The position numbers and the translations under genes are program-made. From assembly GCA_026400555.1 (NCBI GenBank), contig JAPLOW010000071.1:1-64000 (forward strand): a stretch of DNA of 64,000 bases, written 5' to 3'. Of this stretch, positions 28,173 through 39,571 are shown in pieces (the first letter of the stretch is position 1; each line of letters starts with the position of its first letter). The DNA comes from Hyphomicrobiales bacterium. GTDB lineage: Bacteria > Pseudomonadota > Alphaproteobacteria > Rhizobiales > Beijerinckiaceae. The notes under the pieces were generated by a model, which was given only the letters and a program-made list of their open reading frames with translations, did no database searches and was not told the DNA's origin.

Positions 28173-30068
28173 ATGACCTCATCGTTTCTTCGCCGCGCGT
28201 TCGGGTTGGCTTTCGCCGCCGTCGTGCTGCTCCTGTCCTTCCACACCGCCGACGCCTTCGCTGCCACCGCCGGCGGCGGCCTTTCCGGCTTCGTCAAGGA
28301 GAACATGGCCCCGATCATGTTCGCGGCCCTCGTGGTCTTCCTGCTGCTGGGCTACCCTGTCGCCTTCGCGCTGGCGGCCAACGGCCTGTTCTTCGCCATC
28401 ATCGGCATCGAACTTGGCTTGTTTGTGCCCAACTTCCTGCAGGCACTGCCGGAGCGCATCTATGGCACGATGAACAACGACGTGCTGCTCGCCATTCCGT
28501 TCTTCACCTTCATGGGCCTGGTGCTGGAACGCTCGGGCATGGCGGAGGACCTTCTCGACACGATCGGCCAGTTGTTCGGCACGATCCGCGGCGGCCTTGC
28601 CTATGCCGTGATCTTCGTCGGCGCGTTGCTCGCGGCTACCACCGGCGTCGTCGCAGCGTCGGTGATCTCGATGGGCCTGATCTCTCTGCCGATCATGCTG
28701 CGCTACGGCTATGACCGGCGCGTCGCCTCAGGCGTTATCGCGGCGTCAGGCACGCTTGCTCAGATCATCCCGCCATCGCTGGTCCTGATCGTCATGGCCG
28801 ACCAGCTCGGCCGCTCGGTGGGCGACATGTATGAGGGCGCATTCGTGCCGGGTCTCGTGCTGTCGGCCATGTATGCGGGCTACATCTTCCTCGTCTCGCT
28901 GATCCGCCCGTCCTACGTGCCTGGCCTGCCAGTGGCCGACATCGGCTTCAAGGAGCCGGACGGCTCGCGCGGCGTCTGGCAGCTGGGCGTGCTCGTGCTG
29001 TTCTCGGGCATCGTCGGCTATTATGTGATCAGCCAGACCAGCATCAAGAGCGGCGCGGACTTCGTGATCCTGACCATGTCGGTCGGCGTGGTCGTGTCCT
29101 TCCTTTGCGCCCTGTTCAACAAGCTGTTCGGGCCGCAACGCGTCGTTCTCACGGCGCTCGCCACGCTCGCGCTGGCCGCGGGCTGGTATTACCTGAAGGC
29201 CAACGGATACCCGTCCTGGGCCCTGCTCTCGGAGGCGCTCGCCGCCGGCGCGCTCTACGCCACGATCGTTGGTGTGATCGAGAAGGCCACAGGCTTCCGC
29301 CTGATGAGTCGCATCGCCACGCAGGTGACCTTCGTCATGGTGCCGCCGCTGGCGCTGATCTTCCTGGTTCTGGGAACGATCTTCATCGGCGTCGCGACGC
29401 CGACGGAAGGCGGCGCCATGGGCGCTGCCGGGTCCATCCTTCTGGCCGGCCTGAAGCGCTTCTTCGTGTTGTTCATCCTGCTTGGCGCCCGCGTGTTCTC
29501 GCTGACATTCTACGGCGTCAACGGCCATCTCTGGGTCGAGCACCTGCTCGTCTCGCTGCCGGGCGGTCAGACCGGCTTCCTGATCTTTGTCAACGTGCTG
29601 GTGTTCCTGCTGGCCTTCTTCCTCGACTTCTTCGAGCTGGCCTTCATCATCGTGCCGCTGCTCGGGCCGCCTGCCGAGAAACTCGGCATCGACCTGATCT
29701 GGTTCGGCGTGATCCTGGGGGTCAACATGCAGACCTCCTTCATGCACCCGCCCTTTGGCTTTGCGCTGTTCTACCTGCGCTCGGTGGCGCCGAAGTTCGC
29801 CTACAACGACAAGATCACCGGCAAGTCGATGGAGCCCATCACAACAGGCCAGATCTACTGGGGGGCGGTGCCTTTCGTGATCATCCAGTGCATCATGGTG
29901 GGCCTCGTCATCACCTTCCCGCAGATGGTGATGCACTACAAGAAATCGACCGTGCAGTTGAACCAGGAGCAGATCGACCAGCAGTTCAACAATATCGCCA
30001 TTCCGGGGCTCGGCGCGCCGGGCGGACTGCCCCCGCTCGATCTGACCCAGCCGCCGAAGATCCAGTAA
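28173..30068 (+). CDS. TRAP transporter large permease (DctM)
   Basis: Many TM segments; TMNNDVLLAIPFFTFMGLVLERSGMAEDLL, SGTLAQIIPPSLVLIVMADQL, GVATPTEGGAMGA. Confidence 0.92.
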   Translation: MTSSFLRRAFGLAFAAVVLLLSFHTADAFAATAGGGLSGFVKENMAPIMFAALVVFLLLGYPVAFALAANGLFFAIIGIELGLFVPNFLQALPERIYGTMNNDVLLAIPFFTFMGLVLERSGMAEDLLDTIGQLFGTIRGGLAYAVIFVGALLAATTGVVAASVISMGLISLPIMLRYGYDRRVASGVIAASGTLAQIIPPSLVLIVMADQLGRSVGDMYEGAFVPGLVLSAMYAGYIFLVSLIRPSYVPGLPVADIGFKEPDGSRGVWQLGVLVLFSGIVGYYVISQTSIKSGADFVILTMSVGVVVSFLCALFNKLFGPQRVVLTALATLALAAGWYYLKANGYPSWALLSEALAAGALYATIVGVIEKATGFRLMSRIATQVTFVMVPPLALIFLVLGTIFIGVATPTEGGAMGAAGSILLAGLKRFFVLFILLGARVFSLTFYGVNGHLWVEHLLVSLPGGQTGFLIFVNVLVFLLAFFLDFFELAFIIVPLLGPPAEKLGIDLIWFGVILGVNMQTSFMHPPFGFALFYLRSVAPKFAYNDKITGKSMEPITTGQIYWGAVPFVIIQCIMVGLVITFPQMVMHYKKSTVQLNQEQIDQQFNNIAIPGLGAPGGLPPLDLTQPPKIQ

Positions 30069-30095
30069 GCGGCGGCTTCAGTCTCGGCCCTTGAC

Positions 30096-30123
30096 AAAGC
30101 CCGGTCGCGAGACCGGGCTTTTC
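30096..30123 (+). terminator. Rho-independent terminator after dctM
   Basis: AAAGCCCGGTC-GCGA-GACCGGGCTTTT. Confidence 0.85.
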
Positions 30124-30188
30124 GCTGACGGCGTGGACGGGCGCGTTCCGCGGCGATGCCGGACGCCCGGCTGCCCATGCACCGGTGC

Positions 30189-30641
30189 TCAGCGCAGGTT
30201 GTTCAGGAAACCGGAACCCGCCTGCCCACGGACGCTCATGACGGCACGCACTGTTCCGAATTCGGTTGGCGTGCGGCTGTCCAGCATCAGCTGCGCCTTC
30301 GAGTTGAAGCCGCTGCTGTCATTGAGGCGCGAACGGCGATCCCGCAGACTGACCTCGCCGCGCACCTGGCCACTGACGCGCACGCACGTGCTGCCGCCGG
30401 GCTGGCGGGCGAAGCCGGGACCATATTCGGGACATGGGATCACGGCGTTCCGCTGTGGCTGCGGCTTCATGGGCCGCGCGATGGCGTCACGGCGTTGCGG
30501 AATCGGCTCGGCGAGTTGCTGCGCGGCGGCTGGCACGGCCGAGGTCGCGCTGGCGAGCGCGGCAACAAGGCAGGCGGAGCGAAAGCGAAGCAGCATCGGC
30601 GACATCCTTTGGATCTCCATAGCACGGCCCGCCGGCGGCAC
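30189..30641 (-). CDS. Short secreted porin_2-like fragment (N-terminal porin motifs only)
   Basis: Signal peptide, then CPEYGPGFARQPGGSTCVRVSGQVRGEVSL...RTPTEFGTVRAVMSVRGQAGSGF, resembling the alphaproteobacterial porin N-terminus. Confidence 0.55.
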   Translation of the reverse strand: MPPAGRAMEIQRMSPMLLRFRSACLVAALASATSAVPAAAQQLAEPIPQRRDAIARPMKPQPQRNAVIPCPEYGPGFARQPGGSTCVRVSGQVRGEVSLRDRRSRLNDSSGFNSKAQLMLDSRTPTEFGTVRAVMSVRGQAGSGFLNNLR

Positions 30642-30645
30642 GCAC

Positions 30646-30672
30646 GAAAAACCCCGGCAGCTATGCCGGGGT
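30646..30672 (-). terminator. Rho-independent terminator downstream of dctP
   Basis: Minus strand AACCCCGGCATAGCTGCCGGGGTTTTT. Confidence 0.75.
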
Positions 30673-30814
30673 TAACTTCGTGCCTTGCGTTGGCCCGCCA
30701 GACCGCGGCCGAGCGCTCCTTGCCGGCCCCGCCCCGATACGTTGGCGGGGCGTTCATCGCTCGCAAAGCTCCACTGGAGCTTTACGTCAGCGGCTTTAGG
30801 CCGCTGACCGTGCC

Positions 30815-31972
<1,158 letters not shown>

Positions 31973-32167
31973 TCAATACGATGTGCCTGCACGCTTGCAA
32001 CAAAAAAACATGGTTTTCATGTAAGTATGTTTACGTATTCCACGTCCATTGTCGCGAATAAAACCAATGACTTATCGCCATGCTTCCCCGCGGGCCGGAC
32101 GTTGCGCGCTTGTCTGTGAGCTGATCAAGGCCGATGCTGAAGCAAAGGCCCACCGACAGGATCGACG

Positions 32168-33220
32168 ATGACACAGGACAAGCTGGCGCAACTGCGGGCG
32201 CGCTATGGCAGCGCACTTGGCGGAGACATTTTCGACTCAAGCTTTGCCCGTATTGCGGCAGGCCAGTTCAAGGGCGCGCAGCGCAAATGGCCATTTGCCG
32301 ATGTCGCCACCTTCTGCGGCGCACCTTACCGGCCCGATGCCCCGGGCCTGCCGGATTTCGGCAATCTCGACATCACGATTTGCGGCGTGCCGATGGACCT
32401 TGGCGTGACCAACCGCGCGGGCGCACGGCTCGGACCGCGTGCGGTGCGGGCGGTCGAGCGGATCGGGCCGATGGACCATGTGATGGGCACCGCGCCCTTC
32501 GTCGATCTTGCCATTGCCGACATCGGCGACGTGCCGTTTCGCTCCCGTTACTCGCTCGAGCAGTGCCATGAGGATATCGAAGCCCATTTTGGCCGGATGC
32601 ACGCGGCCGGCGTGATCCCGCTGGCCGTCGGCGGGGACCACTCGATCTCGCTGCCGATCCTGAAAGCTTTGGGCAAGGATCGGCCGGTCGGCATGCTGCA
32701 CATCGATGCCCATGCTGACACGTCGGGTCCTTACGAGGGCACGAAGTTCCACCATGGCGGACCGTTCCGGCAGGCGGTGCTGGAGGGCGTGCTGGACCCG
32801 GAGCGGACGATCCAGATCGGCATCCGCGGCGGCGCCGAATACCTTTGGGAGTTCTCGACCGAGAGCGGAATGACCATGATCCACGCCAATGAGGTCGACG
32901 ACATGGGCCTCGATGCCGTGATCGCCAAGGCCCGCGCCGTCATCGGCGATGGTCCGACCTACATCACCTTCGACGTCGACTCGCTTGACCCGGCCTATGC
33001 ACCCGGCACCGGCACCCCCGAGGTCGGCGGCCTCACGCCGCGCGAGGCGCTGGCGATCCTGCGCGGCATGCGCGGCGCCAATATCATCGGCGGCGACGTG
33101 GTCGAGGTCGCGCCGCAGTATGACGGCACCAGCAATACAGCCCATTGCGGCGCGCAGATGCTGTTCACGATCCTCTGCCTGGCGGCCGAGACGCGGATGC
33201 GGAGCTCCCGGGCAGAATAG
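32168..33220 (+). CDS. Ureohydrolase, agmatinase/guanidino-acid hydrolase family (substrate uncertain)
   Basis: AVGGDHSIS, MLHIDAHADT, TFDVDSLDPAYAPGTGTPEVGGLTPRE metal-ligand motifs. Confidence 0.9.
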   Translation: MTQDKLAQLRARYGSALGGDIFDSSFARIAAGQFKGAQRKWPFADVATFCGAPYRPDAPGLPDFGNLDITICGVPMDLGVTNRAGARLGPRAVRAVERIGPMDHVMGTAPFVDLAIADIGDVPFRSRYSLEQCHEDIEAHFGRMHAAGVIPLAVGGDHSISLPILKALGKDRPVGMLHIDAHADTSGPYEGTKFHHGGPFRQAVLEGVLDPERTIQIGIRGGAEYLWEFSTESGMTMIHANEVDDMGLDAVIAKARAVIGDGPTYITFDVDSLDPAYAPGTGTPEVGGLTPREALAILRGMRGANIIGGDVVEVAPQYDGTSNTAHCGAQMLFTILCLAAETRMRSSRAE

Positions 33221-33338
33221 CGCCAGAATCCCAATCCCTTGATGGAATGAGAAGTCGCCATGAACCTTTCCAGGGCTCGCGGCGACATATTGCCGGCGGC
33301 GCACTTTCCAGCCGCGCACCACATCCTGGAGGGCAATT

Positions 33339-34058
33339 GTGATGTCTCGAGTGAAAATGACCCTGGCCGCGGGCGCTACCATGGCCCTTGCGCTGGCCAT
33401 GAACGGGGCACAGGCGGCTGACCTGCCATCGCGGGCGATGGTTCCGATCCCGCCCACCTTCACGGTGTACAACTGGACCGGCTTCTATGTCGGCGCCCAG
33501 GTCGGCTACAAGTCGGGTTCTGACAGAACCACGGAGTTCGTCACGGGCACCGGCCTTGCTTCGGGCTTCGACCGCAAGTTCAACCCGAAAGGCATTATCG
33601 GTGGCCTTCACGCAGGCTACAACCAGCAGTACGGCGCAATGGTCTTCGGCGTCGAGGCCGATATCGAGGCGTCCGGCTATCGCGGCGGCTACACGAACGT
33701 CGCACCCACCGGAACACGCTTCCGCTCGGATTGGCAGGGTTCGGTTCGCGCCCGCCTCGGCGTGACACCAGTCGACAGGCTGCTCGTCTATGTCACAGGC
33801 GGTGTGGCTTTCGCCCAGATGCGGCACAGCTATTTCAACGGCGCCATCAGCGAGGGCTTCACCCAGACACGGACAGGGTACACGATCGGCGCGGGTGCCG
33901 AATACGCCTTCACCAACAACCTGACCGCAAGGGTGGAGTACCGCTATTCGGACTATGGACGCTTCCGCAACGCGTCGCTCGTGGCCTTCCCGGGCTTCAA
34001 CTACCGCCATGACCCTTCCGATCACGCAGTGCGGGTCGGCGTTTCCTACAAGTTCTGA
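33339..34058 (+). CDS. Omp25/Omp31-type outer membrane beta-barrel protein
   Basis: YNWTGFYVGAQVGYKSG..., VRARLGVTPVDRLLVYVTGGVAFA, LTARVEYRYSDYG...VRVGVSYKF. Confidence 0.9.
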   Translation: MMSRVKMTLAAGATMALALAMNGAQAADLPSRAMVPIPPTFTVYNWTGFYVGAQVGYKSGSDRTTEFVTGTGLASGFDRKFNPKGIIGGLHAGYNQQYGAMVFGVEADIEASGYRGGYTNVAPTGTRFRSDWQGSVRARLGVTPVDRLLVYVTGGVAFAQMRHSYFNGAISEGFTQTRTGYTIGAGAEYAFTNNLTARVEYRYSDYGRFRNASLVAFPGFNYRHDPSDHAVRVGVSYKF

Positions 34059-34221
34059 CCGGCAGCGGTACGAGCGCAGCGAAGCGCCGCATGCTACGGG
34101 GCTTCGCCATGCCGGTACATCCGCCCGCTTGCACAATATTCGTGCAGCCACGTGTTTCCCCTCCCCTTGCAGGTGAAATCCCGAGGCGCGATGATTTGAA
34201 GGGAGACTTCAGATCACTCGC

Positions 34222-35091
34222 ATGCTTGACCGGCCATCCCATCTTGGGGCCAATACTCCAGCGGACGACACGGTGACCGCGCTGATGCCGGCGCATGTGC
34301 GCGCCGATGGCGGCGTCCGGATCCGTTTCGCGTTGGCCGGCAAACGCACGGTGCGCACCGAGGTTGCCGAGGGCGGCGGCTACCGGGCGCGCTTTCCGAG
34401 CACCTTCAACGAGACCTGCGAGGCCGTGCTGATCAACACCGGCGGCGGCCTCACCGGCGGCGATCATTTTGACGCGCGCATTGCCGTCGACGAGGGGGCA
34501 CGCGCGATCATTACCACGCAGGCGGCAGAGAAAATCTATCGCAGCCAGGGGCCTGAGACCCTCGTTTCGACCTATCTGACAGTCGGCGGCGGAGCCAGCC
34601 TCAACTGGCTGCCGCAGGAGGCGATCCTGTTCGCGCGCGCCAACCTTCGCCGCACGCTGGAGGCTGATATCGCCGCTGATGCAACGCTCATCGCCTGCGA
34701 GAGCGTATATTTCGGGCGCTTCGCCATGGGCGAAATCCTCGAACGCGCCAGCTTGCGCGACCGCTGGCGCATCCGGCGTGGGGGCAGGCTTATCTTTGCC
34801 GAGGATGTGAAGCTCGACGGGCTCGTCAACGTGGCGCTGCAGCACAAGGCTATCGCGGCGGGCGCGCGGGCCACGGCCACCGTCCTGATGGTTTCACCGG
34901 ACGCGCCGGGACGCGTCGAGGGCGCACGCGAGGCGCTCGCTGACGCGGTCTCGGAATGCGGCGTCACCGGCCTTGATGGCATGCTGATCGCCCGCTTCCT
35001 GTCGCCTGATGCCGCAGCCTTGCGGGCTGATCTCGCCCGCTTCATGATCCACCTGACAGGTGCGCCCTTGCCGCGCAGCTGGCAGACCTGA
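34222..35091 (+). CDS. ureD: Urease accessory protein UreD
   Basis: VLINTGGGLTGGDHFDARIAVDEGARAIITTQAAEKIYRSQGP; followed by urease structural genes. Confidence 0.93.
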   Translation: MLDRPSHLGANTPADDTVTALMPAHVRADGGVRIRFALAGKRTVRTEVAEGGGYRARFPSTFNETCEAVLINTGGGLTGGDHFDARIAVDEGARAIITTQAAEKIYRSQGPETLVSTYLTVGGGASLNWLPQEAILFARANLRRTLEADIAADATLIACESVYFGRFAMGEILERASLRDRWRIRRGGRLIFAEDVKLDGLVNVALQHKAIAAGARATATVLMVSPDAPGRVEGAREALADAVSECGVTGLDGMLIARFLSPDAAALRADLARFMIHLTGAPLPRSWQT

Positions 35092-35103
35092 GGGAACACG
35101 ACA

Positions 35104-35724
35104 ATGATGCTCAGCCCCCGCGAGAAGGACAAGCTGCTTGTCTCGATGGCCGCCATGGTGGCGCGGCGCAGGCTGGAGCGCGGCGTCAAGCTCAACTACC
35201 CCGAGGCGGTCGCGCTGATCACCGACTTCGTCATCGAAGGCGCGCGCGACGGCCGCTCCGTCGCTGATCTGATGGAGGCCGGAGCACACGTGCTGACAGC
35301 CGATCAGGTGATGGACGGCATCGCCGAGATGATCCACGACGTGCAGGTCGAGGCGACCTTTCCGGACGGCACCAAGCTTGTCACCGTGCACGAACCGATC
35401 CGCGCCGCCACGCATGCGCTGGAGCCCGGCAAGGTCACCACGCTGGCGGGCGAGATCGTGCTGAATGCGGGCCGCAGGACTGTGACGCTGACCGTCTCCA
35501 ACACCGGAGACAGGCCGATCCAGGTGGGCAGCCACTATCATTTCTTCGAGACCAACGACGCGCTCAGCTTCGATCGGGCCAAGGCGCGCGGCTGCCGCCT
35601 CGACATCGCCGCCGGCACCGCCGTGCGTTTTGAACCGGGCCAGACGCGTGACGTCACCCTGGTTGACATGGCCGGCAAGCGCGAGGTGTTCGGCTTCCAG
35701 CAGAAGGTGATGGGGAAGCTGTGA
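35104..35724 (+). CDS. ureAB: Fused urease gamma-beta subunit
   Basis: [37 protein letters not shown] (gamma), then [38 protein letters not shown] (beta) in one ORF. Confidence 0.95.
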   Translation: MMLSPREKDKLLVSMAAMVARRRLERGVKLNYPEAVALITDFVIEGARDGRSVADLMEAGAHVLTADQVMDGIAEMIHDVQVEATFPDGTKLVTVHEPIRAATHALEPGKVTTLAGEIVLNAGRRTVTLTVSNTGDRPIQVGSHYHFFETNDALSFDRAKARGCRLDIAAGTAVRFEPGQTRDVTLVDMAGKREVFGFQQKVMGKL

Positions 35725-36221
35725 TGGGCAAGGGCGTGTACTGGGTGGGTGGGATGACCCGGCGGGTAGTGCTGGGTGTGCTTCTTGCAACCACTCCTGC
35801 CCTCGCTCACCCGCCAGCAATCCTGTCTCCGCAGAGCCAGGCGGGTGTCACTGACGAGGTCATTGCCTTCTACAAGGCGCTTGAGGCAGCTGTCACGGCC
35901 AGGGACGCGGTCAAGCTGCGCGGTCTGTATGCCGACACCTTCACGCACACCCACACATCGGCGAAGGTCGATGGGCGCGACGCCCGCATCGTCTCGCTGC
36001 TGACCGGCGAAGCGACGGTTGAGCTGCTGCCGTTCAGCGAGCGCGGCATCAGCATCCACGCCGGTGGCTGGGCGGCGGTGGTGCGCGGCATCACGCCGAT
36101 CAGGGCCGCCGACGGCAAGACCTACGCGGTGCACTGGACGCAGATGCTGTCACGCCGCGGCGACGATGCCTGGCAACTGGTCGCCAGTCAGGCCACGCGC
36201 GGGCGGGAGCTGGTGTCGTGA
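35721..36221 (+). CDS. Secreted NTF2/SnoaL-like (DUF4440-type) protein
   Basis: Signal peptide; [44 protein letters not shown]...[22 protein letters not shown]. Confidence 0.7.
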   Translation: MMGKGVYWVGGMTRRVVLGVLLATTPALAHPPAILSPQSQAGVTDEVIAFYKALEAAVTARDAVKLRGLYADTFTHTHTSAKVDGRDARIVSLLTGEATVELLPFSERGISIHAGGWAAVVRGITPIRAADGKTYAVHWTQMLSRRGDDAWQLVASQATRGRELVS

Positions 36222-36342
36222 GGATTGCAAGCCGGCTCGTACCCCCGCTTGCCAAGCGAACTCATTGCCTCTCCCCGTGCGTGAGATGGGTCGTACCGCC
36301 TTGCCAGATGTCCGCTGTTTCTCGTTCCAAAGAGGCCACACC

Positions 36343-36906
36343 ATGATCCGCATCCTGCCCTTCGCCCTCCTGCTCGTCGCCACGCCCGCCTTCGCACATA
36401 CCGGCCATGGCGGAGGGCTCATCGCGGGCTTCGCGCATCCGATGACGGGTTTGGACCATGTGCTCGCCATGCTGGCGGTCGGGCTCTGGGCGGCGTTGCG
36501 CGGCAAAGGCGCGTCACTCGTCTGGCCCGCCGCCTTCGTCAGCGCGATGGCGGCAGGCTTTGCCCTGACACAGGCCGGCTTTGTCGTGCCACAGATCGAG
36601 ACGATGATCCTCGCATCCGTTGTGTTGCTGGGCTCGGCCATTGCCCTGCGCCTCGAAGCCCCGGTCTGGCTGGGCGCCGCCGCCATCGCCGCCTTCGGCA
36701 TCGCCCACGGCGCGGCCCATGGCATGGAACTGCACGGCGCACCATTGCCCTTCGCGGGTGGGTTTCTGATGGCCAGCATCGTGCTGCACACCGCCGGAAT
36801 CGGGCTTGCCGCCATGTTCGGACAACTGGCCGCGCGCTGGCCGGTCCGGATTGCGGGAGTCGGTGTAGCGCTGGCAGGCCTTGTACTGGCTGCCAGCTCA
36901 ATTTGA
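36343..36906 (+). CDS. ureJ: HupE/UreJ family membrane protein
   Basis: AHTGHGGGLIAGFAHPMTGLDHVLAMLAVGLWAA...; within the urease cluster. Confidence 0.9.
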   Translation: MIRILPFALLLVATPAFAHTGHGGGLIAGFAHPMTGLDHVLAMLAVGLWAALRGKGASLVWPAAFVSAMAAGFALTQAGFVVPQIETMILASVVLLGSAIALRLEAPVWLGAAAIAAFGIAHGAAHGMELHGAPLPFAGGFLMASIVLHTAGIGLAAMFGQLAARWPVRIAGVGVALAGLVLAASSI

Positions 36907-36933
36907 TCAATACATCCAGGACTGGGAACGACG

Positions 36934-38670
36934 ATGCCCGCCACCATCTCACGCAATGCCTATGCCGCCATGTTCGGCCCGACCACCGGCGACAAGGTCA
37001 GGCTGGCCGACACCGAGCTTTACATCGAGGTCGAACGAGACTTCACCAGCTATGGCGAGGAGGTGAAGTTCGGCGGCGGCAAGGTTATCCGCGACGGCAT
37101 GGGCCAGGGACAGATGACCAATGCCGAGGGCGCCGCCGACACCGTGATCACCAATGCGCTGATCCTCGACCACTGGGGCATCGTCAAGGCCGATATCGGC
37201 ATCAGGCACGGGCGCATCAGCGGCATCGGCAAGGCCGGCAATCCGGACATCCAGGCCGGGTTCGGCAACTTTGACCCGCACGAGACCATCATCATCGGGC
37301 CGGGCACTGACGTGGTCGCCGGTGAAGGCAAGATCGTCACGGCGGGCGGCTTCGACAGCCATATCCACTTCATCTGCCCGCAGCAGATCGAGGATGCGCT
37401 GATGAGCGGGCTGACCACCATGCTCGGCGGCGGCACCGGCCCCTCCGCAGGCACGTCCGCTACCACCTGCACGCCCGGGCCCTGGCACATGGCGCAGATG
37501 CTGAAGGCGGCGGATTCGTTCCCGATGAACCTCGCCTTCTCCGGAAAGGGCAATGCGGCGACGCCCGCCGCCCTGATCGAGATGATCGAGGCCGGGGCCT
37601 GCGCGATGAAGCTGCATGAGGACTGGGGCACCACCCCTGCCGCCATCGACAACTGCCTCAGCGTCGCCGACGACCACGACATTCAGGTCATGCTGCACTC
37701 GGACACGCTCAATGAGAGCGGCTACGTCGACGACACCATCGCCGCTTTCAAGGGCCGCACCATCCACGCCTTCCACACCGAGGGCGCGGGCGGCGGGCAC
37801 GCACCAGACATCATGAAAGTGGCCGGGCTGCACAATGTCCTGCCCTCATCGACCAATCCGACGCGGCCCTTCACTGTCAACACGCTCGACGAGCACCTCG
37901 ACATGCTGATGGTCTGCCACCATCTCGATCCGTCGATCCCTGAAGATCTTGCCTTCGCCGAAAGCCGCATCCGCAAGGAGACCATCGCTGCGGAAGATAT
38001 CCTGCACGATCTCGGCGCGCTTTCGATGATGAGTTCGGACAGCCAGGCCATGGGCCGCATCGGCGAGGTCATCACCCGCACCTGGCAGACCGCTCACAAG
38101 ATGAAGGTGCAGCGCGGGGCGCTTCCTGAGGATACGGGTCGCGGCAACGACAACTTCCGCGCCAAGCGCTATGTGGCGAAATATACGATCAACCCCGCCA
38201 TCGCGCACGGCGTGTCACAGCACATCGGCTCGATCGCGGTCGGCAAGCTGGCGGACCTCGTGCTGTTCGACCCGGCCTTCTTCGGCGTCAAGCCGTCCAT
38301 GGTGATCAAGGGCGGCAGCATCGCAGCAGTGCCGATGGGCGACCCCAACGCCTCGATCCCGACGCCGCAGCCGGTGCACTACCGCCCGATGTTCGGCGCG
38401 TTTGGCAAGGCCATGACAGCGACGTCCCTCACCTTCGTCAGCCAAGCCTTCGTCGCCAGGGACGGCGCGAAGCGGCTCGGGCTGGCAAAGGAATGCGTCG
38501 CCGTCAGCAACGTGCGCGGCGGGATCAGCAAGAAGAGCATGATCCACAATGACGCGACACCCGACATCAAGATCGATGCCGAGACCTATGCGGTGACGGC
38601 GGATGGTGAGCTTCTGGTGTGCGAGCCGATGAAGGTGCTACCCATGGCGCAGCGCTATTTCCTGTTTTGA
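36934..38670 (+). CDS. ureC: Urease alpha subunit
   Basis: [28 protein letters not shown]..., [45 protein letters not shown]; ends PMAQRYFLF. Confidence 0.97.
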   Translation: MPATISRNAYAAMFGPTTGDKVRLADTELYIEVERDFTSYGEEVKFGGGKVIRDGMGQGQMTNAEGAADTVITNALILDHWGIVKADIGIRHGRISGIGKAGNPDIQAGFGNFDPHETIIIGPGTDVVAGEGKIVTAGGFDSHIHFICPQQIEDALMSGLTTMLGGGTGPSAGTSATTCTPGPWHMAQMLKAADSFPMNLAFSGKGNAATPAALIEMIEAGACAMKLHEDWGTTPAAIDNCLSVADDHDIQVMLHSDTLNESGYVDDTIAAFKGRTIHAFHTEGAGGGHAPDIMKVAGLHNVLPSSTNPTRPFTVNTLDEHLDMLMVCHHLDPSIPEDLAFAESRIRKETIAAEDILHDLGALSMMSSDSQAMGRIGEVITRTWQTAHKMKVQRGALPEDTGRGNDNFRAKRYVAKYTINPAIAHGVSQHIGSIAVGKLADLVLFDPAFFGVKPSMVIKGGSIAAVPMGDPNASIPTPQPVHYRPMFGAFGKAMTATSLTFVSQAFVARDGAKRLGLAKECVAVSNVRGGISKKSMIHNDATPDIKIDAETYAVTADGELLVCEPMKVLPMAQRYFLF

Positions 38671-39571
38671 GGAGTAGTTCCAGGGACTTGATCCTGATGT
38701 GGTCGCAAGGGCAGCGCGCGCTGCGGGCGAGATGGCGCATAGGACCGAGCGCCGCAAGCTCGTCTCCATCCTGGCCAGGGTCATTCCGGCGCCCGCAAGG
38801 CCGCTCGGCGACGTGCTTGAAGCTGTGGCCCATGCCGGCCTGTTCCGAAGGGGTGCTGTCCTCGTCGGCACCGGCGCCTGGCAGACCTATGCACCCATGA
38901 TCGGAGCCGTGCTGCCTGCCGCAACCGTGATGACGCAGGATGCCGACCTGGCGACCGCAGACCTCGCACTGGACAGCGACAGCGGGGATACCGCCATGAT
39001 CGACATCCTGCGCTGCGCCGATCACAGCTTCAGCGCCGTCATGGAACTTGACCCAATGACCCTGCCTTCGCGATTCCGCAGCAGGAGCGGCTTTCTGGTC
39101 GATCTGCTGACGCCCGCGCTGCACCGCACCGACCCGAACCCGATGCCGCTTGACAGGCTGAAGGCCGGGGCTGTGCCGTTGCAGCAGCTTGGCTGGCTGC
39201 TCGAAGGCGCCGTTGACACCGTCGCGCTGCATGGCGCGGGCGTTCCGGTGAGGGTGCCTGCTCCTGCGCGTTTCGCTGTTCACAAGCTGCTCATCGCGCC
39301 AAAACGCGATCCGGGCCAGACCGACAAGCGGCGCAAGGACCTGCTTCAGGCGAAAGCCCTGATCGAAGCCTTGTCCGAGGTCGACCCGTTCTCGCTTGAC
39401 GATGCACTGGCCGATGCACGGGGGCGCGGCGAGGCGGGATGGGCGGGGCCCATCAACCGCTCGCTCCGGGAGCTTTAGGCTCCCGGAGCGGGATCAGGGT
39501 GACCGCGGCGGTCGCCGTGGTGCCCCCCGGTTGACACAGCGCCAAAGGCGCAGCGGCATTTCCTGTTTTGA
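38646..39571. repeat. Pair of 25-bp direct repeats (ureC 3' end and downstream copy)
   Basis: GGCGCAGCGCTATTTCCTGTTTTGA (38646-38670) and GGCGCAGCGGCATTTCCTGTTTTGA (39547-39571), 23/25 identical. Confidence 0.85.
38699..39478 (+). CDS. GSU2403-family nucleotidyltransferase-fold protein, apparently N-terminally truncated
   Basis: RTERRKLVSILARV..GDVLEAVAHAGLFRRGAVLVGTGAWQTYAPMIGAVLPAATVMTQDADLA..RFAVHKLLIAPKRD...KRRKDLLQAKALIEAL; GTG start just after ureC. Confidence 0.6.
   Translation: MVARAARAAGEMAHRTERRKLVSILARVIPAPARPLGDVLEAVAHAGLFRRGAVLVGTGAWQTYAPMIGAVLPAATVMTQDADLATADLALDSDSGDTAMIDILRCADHSFSAVMELDPMTLPSRFRSRSGFLVDLLTPALHRTDPNPMPLDRLKAGAVPLQQLGWLLEGAVDTVALHGAGVPVRVPAPARFAVHKLLIAPKRDPGQTDKRRKDLLQAKALIEALSEVDPFSLDDALADARGRGEAGWAGPINRSLREL

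Noticed and set aside
28746-29936. 396-aa minus-strand ORF opposite dctM
   Set aside because: His/Asp/Gln-rich shadow ORF antisense to a confident DctM permease.
32237-33472. 411-aa minus-strand ORF opposite the ureohydrolase
   Set aside because: Plus strand has the full ureohydrolase motif set; the minus ORF resembles no family I recognise.
36236-36307. Repeated TCGTACC..GCTTGCCA-like segments before ureJ
   Set aside because: Short and imperfect; not distinguishable from chance in GC-rich intergenic DNA.
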